Counted from the first letter of the stretch, positions 1 to 10,257 are shown. The stretch is 64,000 nt of DNA from Alphaproteobacteria bacterium (GCA_030041335.1 JASHOB010000057.1:1-64000), one strand, 5' to 3'. Made by a program: numbers and translations. The notes: generated from the sequence alone by a model not told the origin.

Positions 1-95
1 CAGTCGAAGCCCTTCCCGAAGGTTTTGTCGTCGATCTCCTTCCACATGTCGAGAAGCCACTGTGGCGGTTCGGTCTTCGTAAAAGCGACTTGCAT
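1..95 (-). CDS. N-terminal fragment of a possible NTF2/SnoaL-like protein (cut by window edge)
   Basis: Only the first 31 codons lie in the window. The reading frame starts at an ATG read on the minus strand at base 95, with a clear AGGAGG ribosome site 6 bases upstream, so it is a real gene start. The visible peptide begins MQVAFTKTEPPQWLLDMW and continues with KEIDDKTFGKGFD. A short helix followed by an acidic D-x-K-x-F element is common at the start of SnoaL/NTF2-fold proteins, but the fragment is too short to be sure. The function is unknown. Confidence 0.5.
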   Translation of the reverse strand, partial: MQVAFTKTEPPQWLLDMWKEIDDKTFGKGFD

Positions 96-364
96 GTCTG
101 CCTCCTGGATTTTAGCTCGAGCAATGTCCGTGCCGCGCCCAAAGGTACTGAAAATTTGGGCACCACTAGGGCGGGCGCGCCGCCGACCCGGCTCGCAATG
201 CGGCGCTCGCGGTCAAATCCATCGAAAGCGGTGGCGCCATGCCGGCCGCCAACTCGAGCCGCCACGGTGATCAGTGATTCGCCCGCCAGCGGAGTCCTAA
301 ACCCACGCCGCCTAATCAAAGCCAAGTCTCACGGGCGCTTGAGCCCTTGACGTTCGGCGCGACG
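96..364. other. Intergenic region between two minus-strand genes
   Basis: It holds the ribosome site of the truncated gene to the left, and presumably that gene's promoter. The rest is GC-rich with no convincing ORF. Short frames on the plus strand here lack ribosome sites and have Arg/Pro-rich, non-protein-like composition. No hairpin with a T tract was seen after the NmrA-type gene. Confidence 0.4.
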
Positions 365-1234
365 CTACGACTTCAGCGTCTTCTGCACTTCGCGCCTGAT
401 GAAGGCGAGCCCATCCTCGGCCGCAATGCCGGTGAGGTCGCCGATTGTGTAGCTGACCTCGGCGAGATAGCCGCCCTTCACCGTGGCGGCGGCGCCGGTC
501 ATGAAGGCGACGAGACCGGGCGGCGTATTGGCGGCTTCGAGCTGGGCCTTGTAGCTCTCGGGCGAAATGTCCTCGTAGACGATCCTGGTACCGGTCGCTT
601 CCGAAAGCATGGCCGCCAGTTCGGCGTGGCCATAGGCCTTGGGGCCGGTCAGCGCGAAGCTTTTGCCCTCATTGCCGGACTCGGTGAGGATGCGCGCCGT
701 CGCGCGGGCCAGATCGCGCCGCGTCACGTAGGAAATTTTGCCGTTGCCCGCGGGGGAAACGATCTTCCCGGATTGGAGGGCCCGCGTCGCCGTCATCAAT
801 CCGGCTTCGGCGTAATTGCCGTTGCGCAGATTGATCGGCGCGAACCCCTCCTCGCGCATGTAGGCGAGCGCCTGGCGGATCGAGGGGGTCGAGGGAAACG
901 GCGATTCCGCCTGGTCGGCGATATAGCCGACAAAGGCTATCCGCTTGGTGCCCTGCCGCCTGGCCGCATCGATCACGTTCTTGTATTGCTTCACCCGCTG
1001 CTCGGTTGAGCCGAGAGTCGCCATCAGCAGGATTGTGTCGGCGCCCTCGATGGCGCGCGCCACTTCCTCGGGCTTGTCGAAATCGCCGGCCTTGACGGTG
1101 ATACCCAGCGCCACCAGATCGGCGGCTTTTGCCGGCTCGCGCACGGTGACGGTGAAGCCGTTGCCGATGCGCTCGCTCAATGCCCTTACGATCTGCCGAC
1201 CGAGTTGGCCATTGCCGCCGGTGACGACGATCAT
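365..1234 (-). CDS. NmrA-like / atypical short-chain NAD(P)-binding oxidoreductase
   Basis: This 289-residue protein begins with a Rossmann glycine motif, TGGNGQLG, at residues 5-12. The rest resembles NmrA/QOR2-type NAD(P)H-dependent reductases: a variable substrate region, no Tyr-x3-Lys active site in the usual place, and a conserved Pro/Asn-rich middle section. Members reduce quinones or dyes, or act as redox sensors; the substrate here cannot be read. The ATG has an excellent AGGAGGAA site and lies 10 bases after the leuB stop codon, so it is probably the last gene of the leu transcription unit. A link to leucine synthesis is not implied by its family. Confidence 0.8.
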   Translation of the reverse strand: MIVVTGGNGQLGRQIVRALSERIGNGFTVTVREPAKAADLVALGITVKAGDFDKPEEVARAIEGADTILLMATLGSTEQRVKQYKNVIDAARRQGTKRIAFVGYIADQAESPFPSTPSIRQALAYMREEGFAPINLRNGNYAEAGLMTATRALQSGKIVSPAGNGKISYVTRRDLARATARILTESGNEGKSFALTGPKAYGHAELAAMLSEATGTRIVYEDISPESYKAQLEAANTPPGLVAFMTGAAATVKGGYLAEVSYTIGDLTGIAAEDGLAFIRREVQKTLKS

Positions 1235-1244
1235 GCGATTCCTC

Positions 1245-2354
1245 CTAGCCTAGTTTGTCGAGTTCGCGCAGCAGCGTGTCGCCCATGACGCTGGTCGAAA
1301 CACGCGCGGTATTGGCTTGAAGAATATCCGAGGTGCGCACGCCGAGCGCGAGCGCGTTTTTCACCGCCTGCTCGACCATGTCCGCCTGCTCCGTCATGTC
1401 AAAGGAGTAGCGCAGCATCATGGCGAATGACAGGACCGAAGCCAGCGGATTCGCCATGTCCTTGCCGGCGATGTCGGGTGCCGAGCCGTGGACCGGCTCG
1501 TAAAGCGCCTTGCGTTGCCCGGTCGAGTCCGCGGCGCCGAGAGAGGCCGAAGGCAACATGCCGAGCGAGCCGGTCAACATCGCCGCGCAATCCGAGAGAA
1601 TGTCGCCGAACAGATTGTCTGTAACGATAACGTCGAACTGTTTGGGGTTGCGCACCAGCTGCATGGCGCAATTGTCGGCATACATGTGGTGCAGCTCGAC
1701 GTCCTGGTATTCGGCATCGTGCAGCTTCTGAATTTCTTCGCGCCACAACTCTCCCGATTCCATGACGTTGGCCTTTTCGACCGAGCACACTTTGTTGCGC
1801 CGTTTGCGCGCCAGCTCGAAGGCCACCCGGCCGACGCGCACAATCTCCGAGGTGGTGTAGACCTGGGTGTTGACGCCGCGCCGCTGGCCGTCGGGCAAGG
1901 TGGCGACACCGCGCGGCTCCCCGAAATAAACGCCGCCCGTCAGCTCGCGAAGGATCATGATGTCGAGGCCGCTGATGACCTCCGGCTTCAAGGTCGATGC
2001 CCCGAGCAGCGGCTCGAAAACGACGGCGGGACGCAGATTGGCAAAGAGGCCGAGCTCCTTGCGCAAGCGCAGCAGCCCGCGCTCGGGCCGCATCGCAAAC
2101 GGCAAGGATTCCCATTTCGGCCCGCCAACCGCGCCGAAGAGTACCGCATCGGCGTCTTGCGCCTTGGCCATGGTCGCATCCGAAACGGGCGCGCCCTCGA
2201 CGTCGTAGGCACAGCCGCCGACCAGCGCCTCGCTGGTGTCGAAGCGCACCAGGCGCTTGCGGTCGAACCATTCGATGACGCGCTCGACCTGGTGCATCAC
2301 CTCGGGGCCGATGCCGTCGCCCGCCAGGATCAGCAGCTTTTTGTTGGCGCTCAC
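1245..2354 (-). CDS. leuB: 3-isopropylmalate dehydrogenase
   Basis: LeuB oxidatively decarboxylates 3-isopropylmalate to 2-oxoisocaproate with NAD, the third step specific to leucine synthesis in the cytoplasm. The protein starts near [14 protein letters not shown], contains the substrate Arg/Tyr region ([11 protein letters not shown]), and carries the metal-binding element NLFGDILSD and the adenine-binding [10 protein letters not shown] segment. I chose a GTG start at base 2354, whose GTGA overlaps the leuD stop by 4 bases, giving 369 residues. An ATG at 2369 would add five residues and deepen the overlap. It is coupled to leuD and leuC upstream. Confidence 0.95.
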   Translation of the reverse strand: MSANKKLLILAGDGIGPEVMHQVERVIEWFDRKRLVRFDTSEALVGGCAYDVEGAPVSDATMAKAQDADAVLFGAVGGPKWESLPFAMRPERGLLRLRKELGLFANLRPAVVFEPLLGASTLKPEVISGLDIMILRELTGGVYFGEPRGVATLPDGQRRGVNTQVYTTSEIVRVGRVAFELARKRRNKVCSVEKANVMESGELWREEIQKLHDAEYQDVELHHMYADNCAMQLVRNPKQFDVIVTDNLFGDILSDCAAMLTGSLGMLPSASLGAADSTGQRKALYEPVHGSAPDIAGKDMANPLASVLSFAMMLRYSFDMTEQADMVEQAVKNALALGVRTSDILQANTARVSTSVMGDTLLRELDKLG

Positions 2355-2971
2355 TGCGGTCGCGCCCACAGCCAGGGTTGGGCTGCGCGGTGCCTGCCCT
2401 CGAACGCGCCGATGGCCTGGCTCTGCTGCTCGGTCAGACCGATGTCATCGAGGCCGTTGAGAAGGCAATGCTTGCGAAACGGATCGATCTCGAATTTGAC
2501 GATGCTGCCGTCGGGCCGCGCGATGGTCTGCGCCTCGAGATCGACGGTGAGGCGCGCGTTGGCACCGTTGCGGGCATCGTCCATGAGCTGGTCGCAGGCG
2601 TCGCGGGGCAGCACGATCGGCAACACGCCGTTCTTGAAGCAATTGTTATAGAAAATATCGGCAAAGCTTGGCGCGATGACGCAGCGGATACCGAAATCGA
2701 GGAGCGCCCAGGGCGCGTGCTCGCGCGACGAGCCGCAGCCGAAGTTCGCTCCGGCCACTAGAATCTGCGACTGGCGGTAGGCCGGCCGGTTAAGCACGAA
2801 GTCTGGACGCTCGCGGCCATCGGGCGCGAAGCGCTGCGCATAAAATAAAGCCTTTCCCAGGCCGCTCCGCTCAATGGTTTTCAGGTAGCGTGCCGGGATG
2901 ATCATGTCGGTGTCGACATTGGTCTGCGGCAGCGGCGCTGCGATTCCGGTCAAGGTGGTGAATCGATCCAT
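2351..2971 (-). CDS. leuD: 3-isopropylmalate dehydratase small subunit
   Basis: LeuD is the swivelling small subunit that pairs with LeuC to isomerise 2- to 3-isopropylmalate. The protein of 206 residues starts MDRFTTLTG, followed by the typical [14 protein letters not shown] segment and the [14 protein letters not shown] loop that contacts the substrate. The ATG at 2971 has a GAGGAGA site directly upstream and starts 11 bases after the leuC stop. A TTG at 2986 in the same frame would add five residues but is unlikely. Its stop overlaps the GTG start of leuB. Confidence 0.95.
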   Translation of the reverse strand: MDRFTTLTGIAAPLPQTNVDTDMIIPARYLKTIERSGLGKALFYAQRFAPDGRERPDFVLNRPAYRQSQILVAGANFGCGSSREHAPWALLDFGIRCVIAPSFADIFYNNCFKNGVLPIVLPRDACDQLMDDARNGANARLTVDLEAQTIARPDGSIVKFEIDPFRKHCLLNGLDDIGLTEQQSQAIGAFEGRHRAAQPWLWARPQ

Positions 2972-2982
2972 GCCGTCTCTCC

Positions 2983-4395
2983 TCAAGCCATCTCGCGCAC
3001 ATCGGCGAGTTTGCCGGCAACCGCCGCGGCGACAGCCATCGCCGGCGAGACCAGATGCGTGCGCCCGCCCGGGCCTTGCCGGCCTTCGAAATTGCGGTTC
3101 GACGTCGAGGCGCAGCGTTCACCCGGCAGCAGCTTGTCGGCGTTCATGGCAATACACATCGAGCAACCGGGCTCGCGCCATTCGAAACCTGCCGCGATCA
3201 GAATCTTGTCGAGCCCTTCCTCTTCGGCCTGATGCTTGACCAGCCCCGAGCCCGGCACCGCCATGGCGCGCACGCCTTGGGCGACTCTCTTGCCCTTCGC
3301 CACCGCCGCCGCCGCCCGGAAATCCTCGATACGGCCATTGGTGCAGGAGCCGATGAAGACATGATCGACCGCGATGTCGGTGACCCGCGTGCCCGGCGCC
3401 AGGCCCATATAATCGAGGGCGCGCATCATGCCACTGCGCCGCTCCTCGTCGGGTTCGTCGGCGGGGTCGGGAATGACGCCGGTGACCGGGACAACATGCT
3501 CGGGCTTGGTGCCCCACGTGACAAGCGGCGAAATCTGCGAGGCGTCGAGCGACACCGCGGTGTCGTAATGCGCGCCCGGATCGGACGGCAGGGTCTTCCA
3601 GAACGCCACCGCCTGTTCCCAGGCGCCGGCCTTGGGCGCGTAGGGTCGGCCCTTGAGATAGGCGAAGGTGGTGGCATCGGGCGCGATCAGCCCGGCGCGC
3701 GCGCCGGCCTCGATCGACATATTGCACACTGTCATGCGCCCTTCCATCGAGAGCGCGCGAATGGCGTCGCCCGCATATTCGATGACATGGCCGGTGCCGC
3801 CGGCGACGCCGATCTTCGCGATCACCGCCAAGATCAGATCCTTCGCCGTGACGCCGAAGCCGAGCGTGCCGGTCACCGTCACCAGCATGTTCTTGGCGTG
3901 CCGCTGGATCAGCGTCTGGGTCGCCAGCACATGCTCGACTTCCGACGTGCCGATACCGAACGCCAGCGCGCCGAACGCGCCATGGGTCGCGGTATGGCTG
4001 TCACCGCAAACGATGGTCATGCCGGGCTGCGTCAGCCCCTGCTCGGGTCCGATGATATGGACGATGCCCTGACGAATATCGGTCATGCCGAAATACGGAA
4101 TGCCGAAATCCTTGGCGTTGCGCTCGAGGGTTTCGACCTGCAGCCGGCTCTCCTCATCGCCGATGCCGAGCGCGCGGTCGGATGTCGGGACGTTGTGATC
4201 GGGCACCGCGATCGTCGCTTCGGGTCGGCGCACCTTGCGGCCCGCCGCGCGCAGCCCTGCGAAGGCCTGCGGGCTGGTGACCTCGTGCGTCAGATGCCGG
4301 TCGATGTAGAGGAGTCCGGTGCCGTCTGCGCGCAGATCGACCAAATGACTGTCCCAGATCTTGTCGAACAGCGTGCGTGGTTTGGCCATGCCCAT
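2983..4395 (-). CDS. leuC: 3-isopropylmalate dehydratase large subunit
   Basis: LeuC holds the [4Fe-4S] cluster of isopropylmalate isomerase. The 470-residue sequence is aconitase-like. It has [14 protein letters not shown] near residue 130, the first cluster cysteine in FIGSCTNGR, and the other two in EPGCSMC near the C terminus. The start is either MGMAK (4395) or the second ATG 6 bases later; both follow a GCGAG-type site. It begins 6 bases after the rplS stop codon, so leucine genes follow the ribosomal/tRNA-modification genes in one direction without a visible terminator. Confidence 0.95.
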   Translation of the reverse strand: MGMAKPRTLFDKIWDSHLVDLRADGTGLLYIDRHLTHEVTSPQAFAGLRAAGRKVRRPEATIAVPDHNVPTSDRALGIGDEESRLQVETLERNAKDFGIPYFGMTDIRQGIVHIIGPEQGLTQPGMTIVCGDSHTATHGAFGALAFGIGTSEVEHVLATQTLIQRHAKNMLVTVTGTLGFGVTAKDLILAVIAKIGVAGGTGHVIEYAGDAIRALSMEGRMTVCNMSIEAGARAGLIAPDATTFAYLKGRPYAPKAGAWEQAVAFWKTLPSDPGAHYDTAVSLDASQISPLVTWGTKPEHVVPVTGVIPDPADEPDEERRSGMMRALDYMGLAPGTRVTDIAVDHVFIGSCTNGRIEDFRAAAAVAKGKRVAQGVRAMAVPGSGLVKHQAEEEGLDKILIAAGFEWREPGCSMCIAMNADKLLPGERCASTSNRNFEGRQGPGGRTHLVSPAMAVAAAVAGKLADVREMA

Positions 4396-4401
4396 TCTCG
4401 C

Positions 4402-4827
4402 TTACTCTGAGGTCGCCGGGTCGGCGGCCGGTGCCGTTTCGGTTTGCGGCTCGGCCACGAGGCCGAATTCGCGGGCGCGTTCCTGGATCCGGGCCTTCTT
4501 GCCGGTAAGGCCGCGCAGGTAATAGAGCTTGGCGCGCCGCACGGCGCCGCGGCGCACCACTTCGATGGCGGTAATGCGCGGCGAATAGAGCGGGAAAATG
4601 CGCTCGACGCCCTCGCCGTAGGAGACCTTGCGCAGGGTGAAGCTCGAATTCGTCCCGGCGCTCTTGCGGGCGATGCAGACGCCTTCGAAGGCCTGGATGC
4701 GTTCGCGTTCGCCCTCGACCACCTTGACGCTGACCTTGACGGTGTCGCCCGGGCCAAAATCCGGCACGGCGCGCGCCGCGCTCAATTTGCGGGCGGCCTC
4801 GCGGTCGATGGTTTCCATGGGGTTCAT
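4402..4827 (-). CDS. rplS: 50S ribosomal protein L19
   Basis: L19 sits at the 30S-50S interface. The protein of about 141 residues has the family core: [51 protein letters not shown] and [14 protein letters not shown]. An alanine/glutamate-rich tail follows, as in many alphaproteobacteria. I place the start at the ATG at 4827 ([10 protein letters not shown]), because its ATGA overlaps the trmD stop by 4 bases. An in-frame ATG at 4884 would intrude 60 bases into trmD and is less likely. Confidence 0.95.
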   Translation of the reverse strand: MNPMETIDREAARKLSAARAVPDFGPGDTVKVSVKVVEGERERIQAFEGVCIARKSAGTNSSFTLRKVSYGEGVERIFPLYSPRITAIEVVRRGAVRRAKLYYLRGLTGKKARIQERAREFGLVAEPQTETAPAADPATSE

Positions 4828-5543
4828 GATGCATCTCCGATTTTGTGCTCGACCCGAACCTTGCGGGCGAGATATTGCGTCCATAGATCGGTGCGACGCT
4901 CGCGCGTCGTGCGTTCCGCCTCGGCAAGACGCCAGCGGCGAATCTCTTCGTGGTGCCCCGACAATAGTACCGGCGGCACCGCGCGGCCCTGCCAGGTCTG
5001 CGGGCGGGTATAGTGCGGATATTCGAGCAGGCCGGCGGTGAAACTCTCTTCGGCAAGCGAGGCGGCGTCGCCGGCGACGCCCGGCAGCAGGCGAACGCAG
5101 GCATCGATCAACGCGATCGCAGCCGGTTCGCCGCCTGACAGAATGAAATCGCCGAGGCTGACTTCCTCGAGCTGACGCGCTTCGATGACGCGCTGATCGA
5201 CGCCCTCAAAACGGCCGCACAAGAGGCCGACGCCGGGTCCGGCCGCGAGATCGCGGACGCGCGCCTGATCGAGCCGCCGGCCGCGCGGCGAGAGAAACCA
5301 GAGCGGCCCCGCGAAATCGGTCGCGGCGATGGCGCGGTCGACGATGTCGGGCCGCATCACCATGCCCGGACCGCCGCCAAATGGCGTATCGTCGACCGTG
5401 TGGTGCTTGTCCGCGGCAAAACCGCGGATGTCGACGGCCTTGACCGCCCAGCGGCCGGCGTCGAGTGCCTTGCCGGCGAGCGAATGGGCGAGCGGTCCCG
5501 GAAACATCTCCGGGTAGAGGGTGAGCACGGTCGCCGTCCACAT
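4824..5543 (-). CDS. trmD: tRNA (guanine-N1)-methyltransferase
   Basis: TrmD methylates G37 next to the anticodon of tRNAs reading CNN codons, preventing +1 frameshifting. The 239-residue protein belongs to the SPOUT (trefoil knot) class. Visible signatures are the N-terminal [33 protein letters not shown], and the knot loop [11 protein letters not shown] that binds S-adenosylmethionine. It starts 7 bases after the rimM stop and overlaps rplS by 4 bases, the conserved rpsP-rimM-trmD-rplS order. Confidence 0.96.
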   Translation of the reverse strand: MWTATVLTLYPEMFPGPLAHSLAGKALDAGRWAVKAVDIRGFAADKHHTVDDTPFGGGPGMVMRPDIVDRAIAATDFAGPLWFLSPRGRRLDQARVRDLAAGPGVGLLCGRFEGVDQRVIEARQLEEVSLGDFILSGGEPAAIALIDACVRLLPGVAGDAASLAEESFTAGLLEYPHYTRPQTWQGRAVPPVLLSGHHEEIRRWRLAEAERTTRERRTDLWTQYLARKVRVEHKIGDAS

Positions 5544-5550
5544 CGCCGTC

Positions 5551-6057
5551 TCACTCGCTCAACAGTCCGATCGGGGGGTCGAGCATGAGGAAGCCGCCCT
5601 CGATATCGACCACCGGCACCGCTGCTGTGGTAAAGGGTACCATCACCTCGCCGTGCTTGCCCGCGATCTCGAGCGCGTCGCCGGCGCCAAAATCGTGCAC
5701 CGCCCGTACCGTGCCGAAGACACTGCCGTCCTGAAGCCGCACCTCGAGCCCAACCAGATCGGCATGATAGAACTCGCCTGACCCGGTCGCGGGCAGCGCG
5801 TCGCGCGGCACGAACAATTGGGTGCCCTTCAACCGCGCGGCCTGGTCGCGGTCGCTCACGCCGTCGATAGCCGCGATCAGCATATCGCCGGTGCCGCTCT
5901 TGAGCGTCAGCCGATAGGGGCGGCCGTGCTTATCCTCGAGCGGTCCGTAGGCGGCGATGGCACCCGGCGTCGCGGCGAAGCTCTTGACCCGCACCAGGCC
6001 GCGCACGCCGTGGGCGGCCGCGATCACCCCCATCAGCACGCGGTCGCGCGGCAACAT
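5551..6057 (-). CDS. rimM: 16S rRNA processing / ribosome maturation factor RimM
   Basis: RimM binds S19 and helps mature the 30S head. The 168-residue protein from the ATG at 6057 begins [12 protein letters not shown] and continues with [14 protein letters not shown], the typical RimM N-terminal beta barrel. It is followed by the PRC-barrel segment with [12 protein letters not shown] and the C-terminal [11 protein letters not shown]. The longer frame to 6228 only reads through rpsP. It starts 4 bases after the rpsP stop, with no strong ribosome site, so translation is probably coupled. Confidence 0.93.
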   Translation of the reverse strand: MLPRDRVLMGVIAAAHGVRGLVRVKSFAATPGAIAAYGPLEDKHGRPYRLTLKSGTGDMLIAAIDGVSDRDQAARLKGTQLFVPRDALPATGSGEFYHADLVGLEVRLQDGSVFGTVRAVHDFGAGDALEIAGKHGEVMVPFTTAAVPVVDIEGGFLMLDPPIGLLSE

Positions 6058-6061
6058 TGCA

Positions 6062-6418
6062 TCAGGCCGAAGCCGCGTCACCTGCTGCTCCCGCGGCGCT
6101 CGCAGCCCGTGCCTGCGCCTTCTTGCGCGGCGCCGATTGCTTCGGTGTCTCGCGACGCGGCGGTTTCTCGCGCAAGCCGGCATCGCCGAGAAAGCGCGCG
6201 ACGCGGTCGCTCGGCAACGCACCGACACTGAGCCAGTGCTGCACGCGCTCGGCTTTGAGCTTCACCCGCTCCGGATGGTCCTTCGCCAGCATTGGATTGT
6301 AGCTGCCAAGCTTTTCGATGAAGCGGCCGTCGCGCGGGCTGCGGCTGTCCGCGACCACGATGCTGTAGAAGGGCCGTTTCTTGGCGCCGGCCCGGGCCAT
6401 GCGAATCTTGAGTGCCAT
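6062..6418 (-). CDS. rpsP: 30S ribosomal protein S16
   Basis: S16 is needed for 30S assembly. The 118-residue protein starts [18 protein letters not shown], with [19 protein letters not shown] typical of the family. It ends in an Ala/Lys-rich tail of about 30 residues that lengthens alphaproteobacterial S16. The ATG at 6418 has a strong AGGAGA site. A longer in-frame start at 6457 would overlap ffh and is not needed. It starts 28 bases after the ffh stop. Confidence 0.96.
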   Translation of the reverse strand: MALKIRMARAGAKKRPFYSIVVADSRSPRDGRFIEKLGSYNPMLAKDHPERVKLKAERVQHWLSVGALPSDRVARFLGDAGLREKPPRRETPKQSAPRKKAQARAASAAGAAGDAASA

Positions 6419-6446
6419 GTGTCTCCTGGTGATTGCTGTGAGTGAT

Positions 6447-7808
6447 CTACCGCCCAAAACCGCCGCCCGGCAAAAGCGCGCCCAAACCGTGACGCATCAA
6501 TCCCTTTTGTCCAAGCTTGTTCATTTTTTTCATCATCGTCGCCATGTCCTGATACTGCTTCAGGAGACGATTAATCTCCGGCACGGTCGTGCCCGATCCT
6601 GCGGCAATGCGTCGCCGCCGCGACGCGTTCAGGAGGCGCGGATCGCGGCGCTCCTTCCTGGTCATCGAGCCGATGATCGCCTCCTGCCGCTTGATCAAAC
6701 CCTCGTCGAGATTGGCGTCGTTGATCTGGCGTTTGATCTTCTGCACGCCGGGCAACATGCCGATGACGCCGCCCATGCCGCCCATCTTGCGCAGCTGGCG
6801 CAGCTGGGCTGCGAGATCGTCGAGATCGAACTGACCCTTGGCCAGCTTTTTCGCCAACTTCTCGGCATCTTCCTGCTCGATGGTCTCGGCAGCCTTTTCC
6901 ACCAGGCTGACGACATCGCCCATGTCCAGGATCCGGTTGGCGATACGCTCCGGCCGGAAGGCTTCGAGGGCGTCAAGCTTTTCCCCCGTGCCGAGGTACT
7001 TGATCGGCCGGCCCGTGACACTGCGCATCGACAGCGCCGCGCCGCCACGCGCATCGCCGTCGACCCGGGTCAAAACGATGCCGGTAATGCCGACGCGTTC
7101 CGAAAAGCTTTTGGCGAGATTGACGGCGTCCTGGCCCGTCATTGCGTCGGAAACGAGCAGGCTCTCCGCGGGTTTCACTTCCTGGCTCACCGCCGCGACC
7201 TCGAACATCAGCGCGTCGTCGATATGGAGGCGGCCGGCGGTATCGAGGATCACGGCGTCATAGGCCTCGCGTCGCGCCACATCCACGGCCCGTTTCGCGA
7301 TCGCGACCGGCTGCTCACCGGCCACCACCGGCAGCGCCGGCACGTTGATCTGCTGCGCCAGCACGGCAAGTTGCTCCTGTGCAGCCGGGCGGTGGACGTC
7401 GAGCGAGGCGAGCAGCACCTTCTTGCGCTCGCGTTCCTTCAAGAGCCGTGCCAGCTTCGCCGCGGTCGTGGTCTTGCCCGAGCCTTGCAATCCCAGCATC
7501 AGGATCGGCACCGGGGGCACGGCATTGAGATTGAGCGGCTCGCCCGCGCCTAACGTCTCGACGAGATGATCGTGGACGATTTTGACCACCATCTGCGCCG
7601 GCGTGATCGAGCGCAGCACGTCCTGGCCGACCGCTTTGGGCCGAACCCCGTCGATGAATTGCTTGACGACGGGAAGGGCAACATCGGCTTCGAGCAGCGC
7701 GATGCGAATTTCGCGCAGCGCCGCGACCACATCCTCTTCGGAAAGCGCGCCGCGCTTCTTGAGGCGGTCGAAGGTGTCGCCCAGCCGCTGGCTTAGATTC
7801 TCGAACAT
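6447..7808 (-). CDS. ffh: Signal recognition particle GTPase
   Basis: Ffh binds signal peptides and the 4.5S RNA and delivers ribosomes to FtsY at the membrane. The 453-residue protein has the N helical bundle (residues 1-90), the G domain with GLQGSGKT (106-113), DTAGRL and [10 protein letters not shown], and a methionine-rich M domain with [11 protein letters not shown]. It ends in a glycine-rich LLPGGGFGR tail. It is the first gene of the ffh-rpsP-rimM-trmD-rplS-leuCDB run. A perfect 12-base palindrome sits about 60 bases upstream of its start. Confidence 0.97.
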   Translation of the reverse strand: MFENLSQRLGDTFDRLKKRGALSEEDVVAALREIRIALLEADVALPVVKQFIDGVRPKAVGQDVLRSITPAQMVVKIVHDHLVETLGAGEPLNLNAVPPVPILMLGLQGSGKTTTAAKLARLLKERERKKVLLASLDVHRPAAQEQLAVLAQQINVPALPVVAGEQPVAIAKRAVDVARREAYDAVILDTAGRLHIDDALMFEVAAVSQEVKPAESLLVSDAMTGQDAVNLAKSFSERVGITGIVLTRVDGDARGGAALSMRSVTGRPIKYLGTGEKLDALEAFRPERIANRILDMGDVVSLVEKAAETIEQEDAEKLAKKLAKGQFDLDDLAAQLRQLRKMGGMGGVIGMLPGVQKIKRQINDANLDEGLIKRQEAIIGSMTRKERRDPRLLNASRRRRIAAGSGTTVPEINRLLKQYQDMATMMKKMNKLGQKGLMRHGLGALLPGGGFGR

Positions 7809-8455
7809 GCTTATCCCATCGTCGTCAACGCGTCACGGGCCGGTGCGCGACACTCGCGGACCCGCCGTCCCCCATGGGGGTAGACACTCGCCAAGCTTCC
7901 CGAGAAGCGCCGGGAAACTAGGCGGGACTGCGTCGCAAGTCAATGAAGCTGGCGCCGCCATCGCTGCCCAACGCTTGTTAACCATGTTTGCCGTGACAAA
8001 GACGGGCGTGGGCCGGTTTATTCGGAATATGGGTGAACGCGGCGCAAGGCCGAATCGGCGGGTCGAAGAAGCCCTCCACCACAGTCCGGCAACCTCCATC
8101 GTCGATGCCATCATCTTGAGCGAGATCCGGCGCATGTGTTGCCGTGGCGACGAATTGGCGGCGGCGCATCGGACCGCCATCCAGATTTCGGCGCATCTCA
8201 CCGCGATCGCGCGCCGCGGAGCGCAAAAAGATCTGGCTTAGCTAACTTGCGACGCGGGCGTCCCGGCACTTTGATTTGAGATGTCGACGATCCGGCACGG
8301 TGTGCTGGCTCGCCTGGTGCCGCTATTCCGGGACCGGTATCCGGGGCGCATCCCGCGCACGCTCGCGCACCTACGACCAGGGCCAGCATGGGAGAGGGGC
8401 CGAGGACGAGCCAAAGAAGCGCCAACCGCGCCTGGTTGGCGGGAGAAGTGCCGCG
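7809..8455. other. Intergenic region upstream of ffh
   Basis: About 650 bases between the ffh start and the end of the ABC ATPase gene, both on the minus strand. The ffh promoter must lie in the left part. The palindrome CCCCCATGGGGG at 7869-7880 is the only notable symmetry. A small plus-strand ORF (7984-8241) is listed separately. No tRNA or other RNA gene was recognised. Confidence 0.4.
7984..8241 (+). CDS. Possible small hypothetical protein (85 residues)
   Basis: The frame runs from an ATG at 7984, with an alternative start at 8029 giving 70 residues, to TAG. Its second half (TSIVDAIILSEIRRM, then AHRTAIQISAHLTAIARR) has the high third-codon G+C of neighbouring genes and looks like amphipathic helix, which favours coding. 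Against it, there is no clear ribosome site and I do not recognise the family. The complementary strand is also open. Function unknown. Confidence 0.3.
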   Translation: MFAVTKTGVGRFIRNMGERGARPNRRVEEALHHSPATSIVDAIILSEIRRMCCRGDELAAAHRTAIQISAHLTAIARRGAQKDLA

Positions 8456-9247
8456 TCAGCGCGCGAACGGCTTCCGACCCCGTGCCGGAACCGCGGTATG
8501 GGTCTGGTGGTCAGGCAGCTCGACGACCTCGACCGCCACGCCATAGAGCGCAGCCAGCGCCTCTTCCGTGATGACCAGCGAGGGCGGGCCCAGTGCCACC
8601 AGGCGGCCGTCGCGCAGCAGGGCCGCCCGGTCGCCGCAGAGAAAGACATGGTCGGGATCGTGGGTCGACAAGACCACCGCCATGCCGCGCCGGGCGAGAG
8701 CCGTGATCTGGTCGAGGACGCGGAGCTGGTTGCCGAAATCGAGACTCGCGGTCGGTTCGTCCATCACCAACAGCTGTGGCTCCTGTGCCAGCGCCCGCGC
8801 GATCAGGGCAAGCTGGCGTTCGCCGCCGCTGATCTCGGTATAAACGCGGTCGCGCAAATGCGCGATGCCAAGCGCCGCGAGCGCGCGCTCGGCGGTGGCA
8901 ACGTCCTTCTTCCCGGGCGAGGCAAAGAGACCGATATGCGCGACGCGGCCCATGAGCACGATATCGATGACGTTGAAGGGGAAAAAGTTGGTGCCGGCCT
9001 GTGGGACATAGCCGACGATCTTGGCGAGCTCGGCGCGCGAAAACGAAGCGATGTCCCGGCCGCGAAGCTTGACCGTGCCGCCCAAGGCCGGCAGCAGGCC
9101 GAGCAGCGTCTTCATCAACGTGGTCTTGCCGCCGCCGTTGGGCCCCAGCAGGCACAGCACCTCGCCCTCGCGAATATCGAGATCGATGCCGTGCCCGATC
9201 TTGGTTCGGCGATAGCCGATGTCCAGTCTTTCGGCGGCGAGGATCAT
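8456..9247 (-). CDS. ABC transporter ATP-binding protein, iron-chelate/cobalamin type
   Basis: This is the cytoplasmic ATPase of a FecBCDE/BtuCDF-type importer. The 263-residue protein has Walker A GPNGGGKTT (35-43), a Q-loop in VGYVPQAG, the signature ISGGERQ, Walker B LLVMDEPT, and the switch histidine in LSTHDPDH. The ATG at 9247 overlaps the permease stop as ATGA. The same frame stays open far upstream on the antisense of the permease codons, but that is not a fusion. It is the last gene of the four-gene minus-strand unit. Confidence 0.93.
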   Translation of the reverse strand: MILAAERLDIGYRRTKIGHGIDLDIREGEVLCLLGPNGGGKTTLMKTLLGLLPALGGTVKLRGRDIASFSRAELAKIVGYVPQAGTNFFPFNVIDIVLMGRVAHIGLFASPGKKDVATAERALAALGIAHLRDRVYTEISGGERQLALIARALAQEPQLLVMDEPTASLDFGNQLRVLDQITALARRGMAVVLSTHDPDHVFLCGDRAALLRDGRLVALGPPSLVITEEALAALYGVAVEVVELPDHQTHTAVPARGRKPFAR

Positions 9248-10257
9248 TGCCAGCCTCGCCGCGAGGAAGCGAGCAGCCAAAGAAAGAACGGCGCGCCAAT
9301 AAAGGCGGTCAGTACGCCAATCGGAATCTCGATCGTCGCCATGGTTCGCGCCAGCGTATCGACCAAGAGCAGATAGGCAGCGCCCATCAGCATCGACACC
9401 GGCAACAGGCGCGAAAATTCCGGCCCGGCGATAAGCCGTGCCACATGCGGAATGATCAGGCCGATCCAGCCGATGATGCCGGAGATTGAAACCGCCGCCG
9501 AGGTGATCAGGGTGGCGCCGGCGATGAACAGAAAGCGCAGCAGTGTGGTATTGACCCCAAGCGACCGCGCCTCTTCCTCGCCGAGCGTCATCACATTCAT
9601 GCGCCAGCGCAGAAGATAGAGCGGGACCAGCCCGACCAGAATCGCCGGCACCGCCGCCGCCAGATCGGGCAGCGTCACCGCGGTGAGGCTGCCCAAGAGC
9701 CAGAAGGTAATGGCGGGAAGCTGGTTGTAGGGGTCGGCAAAGACTTTGACCAAGGCGATGGCGGCGCCAAGGAGAGTGCCCATCGCCACCCCCGCCAGCA
9801 CCAACACCAGGATCGGGTCGCGGCCGCGCATCGCCGTGCCAATGAGATAGACGACCGCCACCGCGCCAAGCCCGCCGGCGAAGGCCAAGACCTCGACGGT
9901 GATGATCGAAACCGAGAGGAAAATCCCGAACACGGCGCCGAGCCCGGCGCCCGCGGCAACGCCAAGTATATCGGGCGAGACCAGCGGATTGCGAAACAGG
10001 CCCTGATAGGTCGAACCGGCGCCCGCAAGGGCCGCGCCCACCAACACCGCGGCGGCGATACGCGGCAGCCGGACGTGCCAAATCACGGCATCGACGGTCG
10101 GGGCCACGCCGCTGGCGCTCCCCGAGATCCTGGCCCACAGCACGGCAAAGAGATCGTGCGGCGAGACCGGAAACTGACCCACGGCAAACGCGCCGATGCA
10201 CAGCAGGATCAAGAGGCCAAGCGGCAGTCCGATATCGACCGCCAGGCTGCGTTTCAA
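9244..10257 (-). CDS. FecCD-family ABC transporter permease
   Basis: The 337-residue, highly hydrophobic inner-membrane permease is of the FecCD/BtuC class, which normally has about ten helices and works as a homodimer. Diagnostic segments are WHVRLPRIAAAVLVGAALA with GSTYQGLFRNPL, and the late IGWIGLIIPHVARL loop that couples to the ATPase. Its ATGA overlaps the binding-protein stop and its own stop overlaps the ATPase start, so the three genes are translationally coupled. Substrate class: ferric siderophore, heme, cobalamin or another metal chelate. Confidence 0.93.
   Translation of the reverse strand: MKRSLAVDIGLPLGLLILLCIGAFAVGQFPVSPHDLFAVLWARISGSASGVAPTVDAVIWHVRLPRIAAAVLVGAALAGAGSTYQGLFRNPLVSPDILGVAAGAGLGAVFGIFLSVSIITVEVLAFAGGLGAVAVVYLIGTAMRGRDPILVLVLAGVAMGTLLGAAIALVKVFADPYNQLPAITFWLLGSLTAVTLPDLAAAVPAILVGLVPLYLLRWRMNVMTLGEEEARSLGVNTTLLRFLFIAGATLITSAAVSISGIIGWIGLIIPHVARLIAGPEFSRLLPVSMLMGAAYLLLVDTLARTMATIEIPIGVLTAFIGAPFFLWLLASSRRGWQ

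Noticed and set aside
7869-7880. Palindrome CCCCCATGGGGG upstream of ffh
   Set aside because: It has no loop to form a stable hairpin and no T tract; in GC-rich DNA a 12-base palindrome of this composition can occur by chance.
8456-10201. Apparent 581-residue fusion upstream of the ABC ATPase
   Set aside because: The upper part is just an alternative frame of the permease gene. The ATPase has its own ATG overlapping the permease stop.
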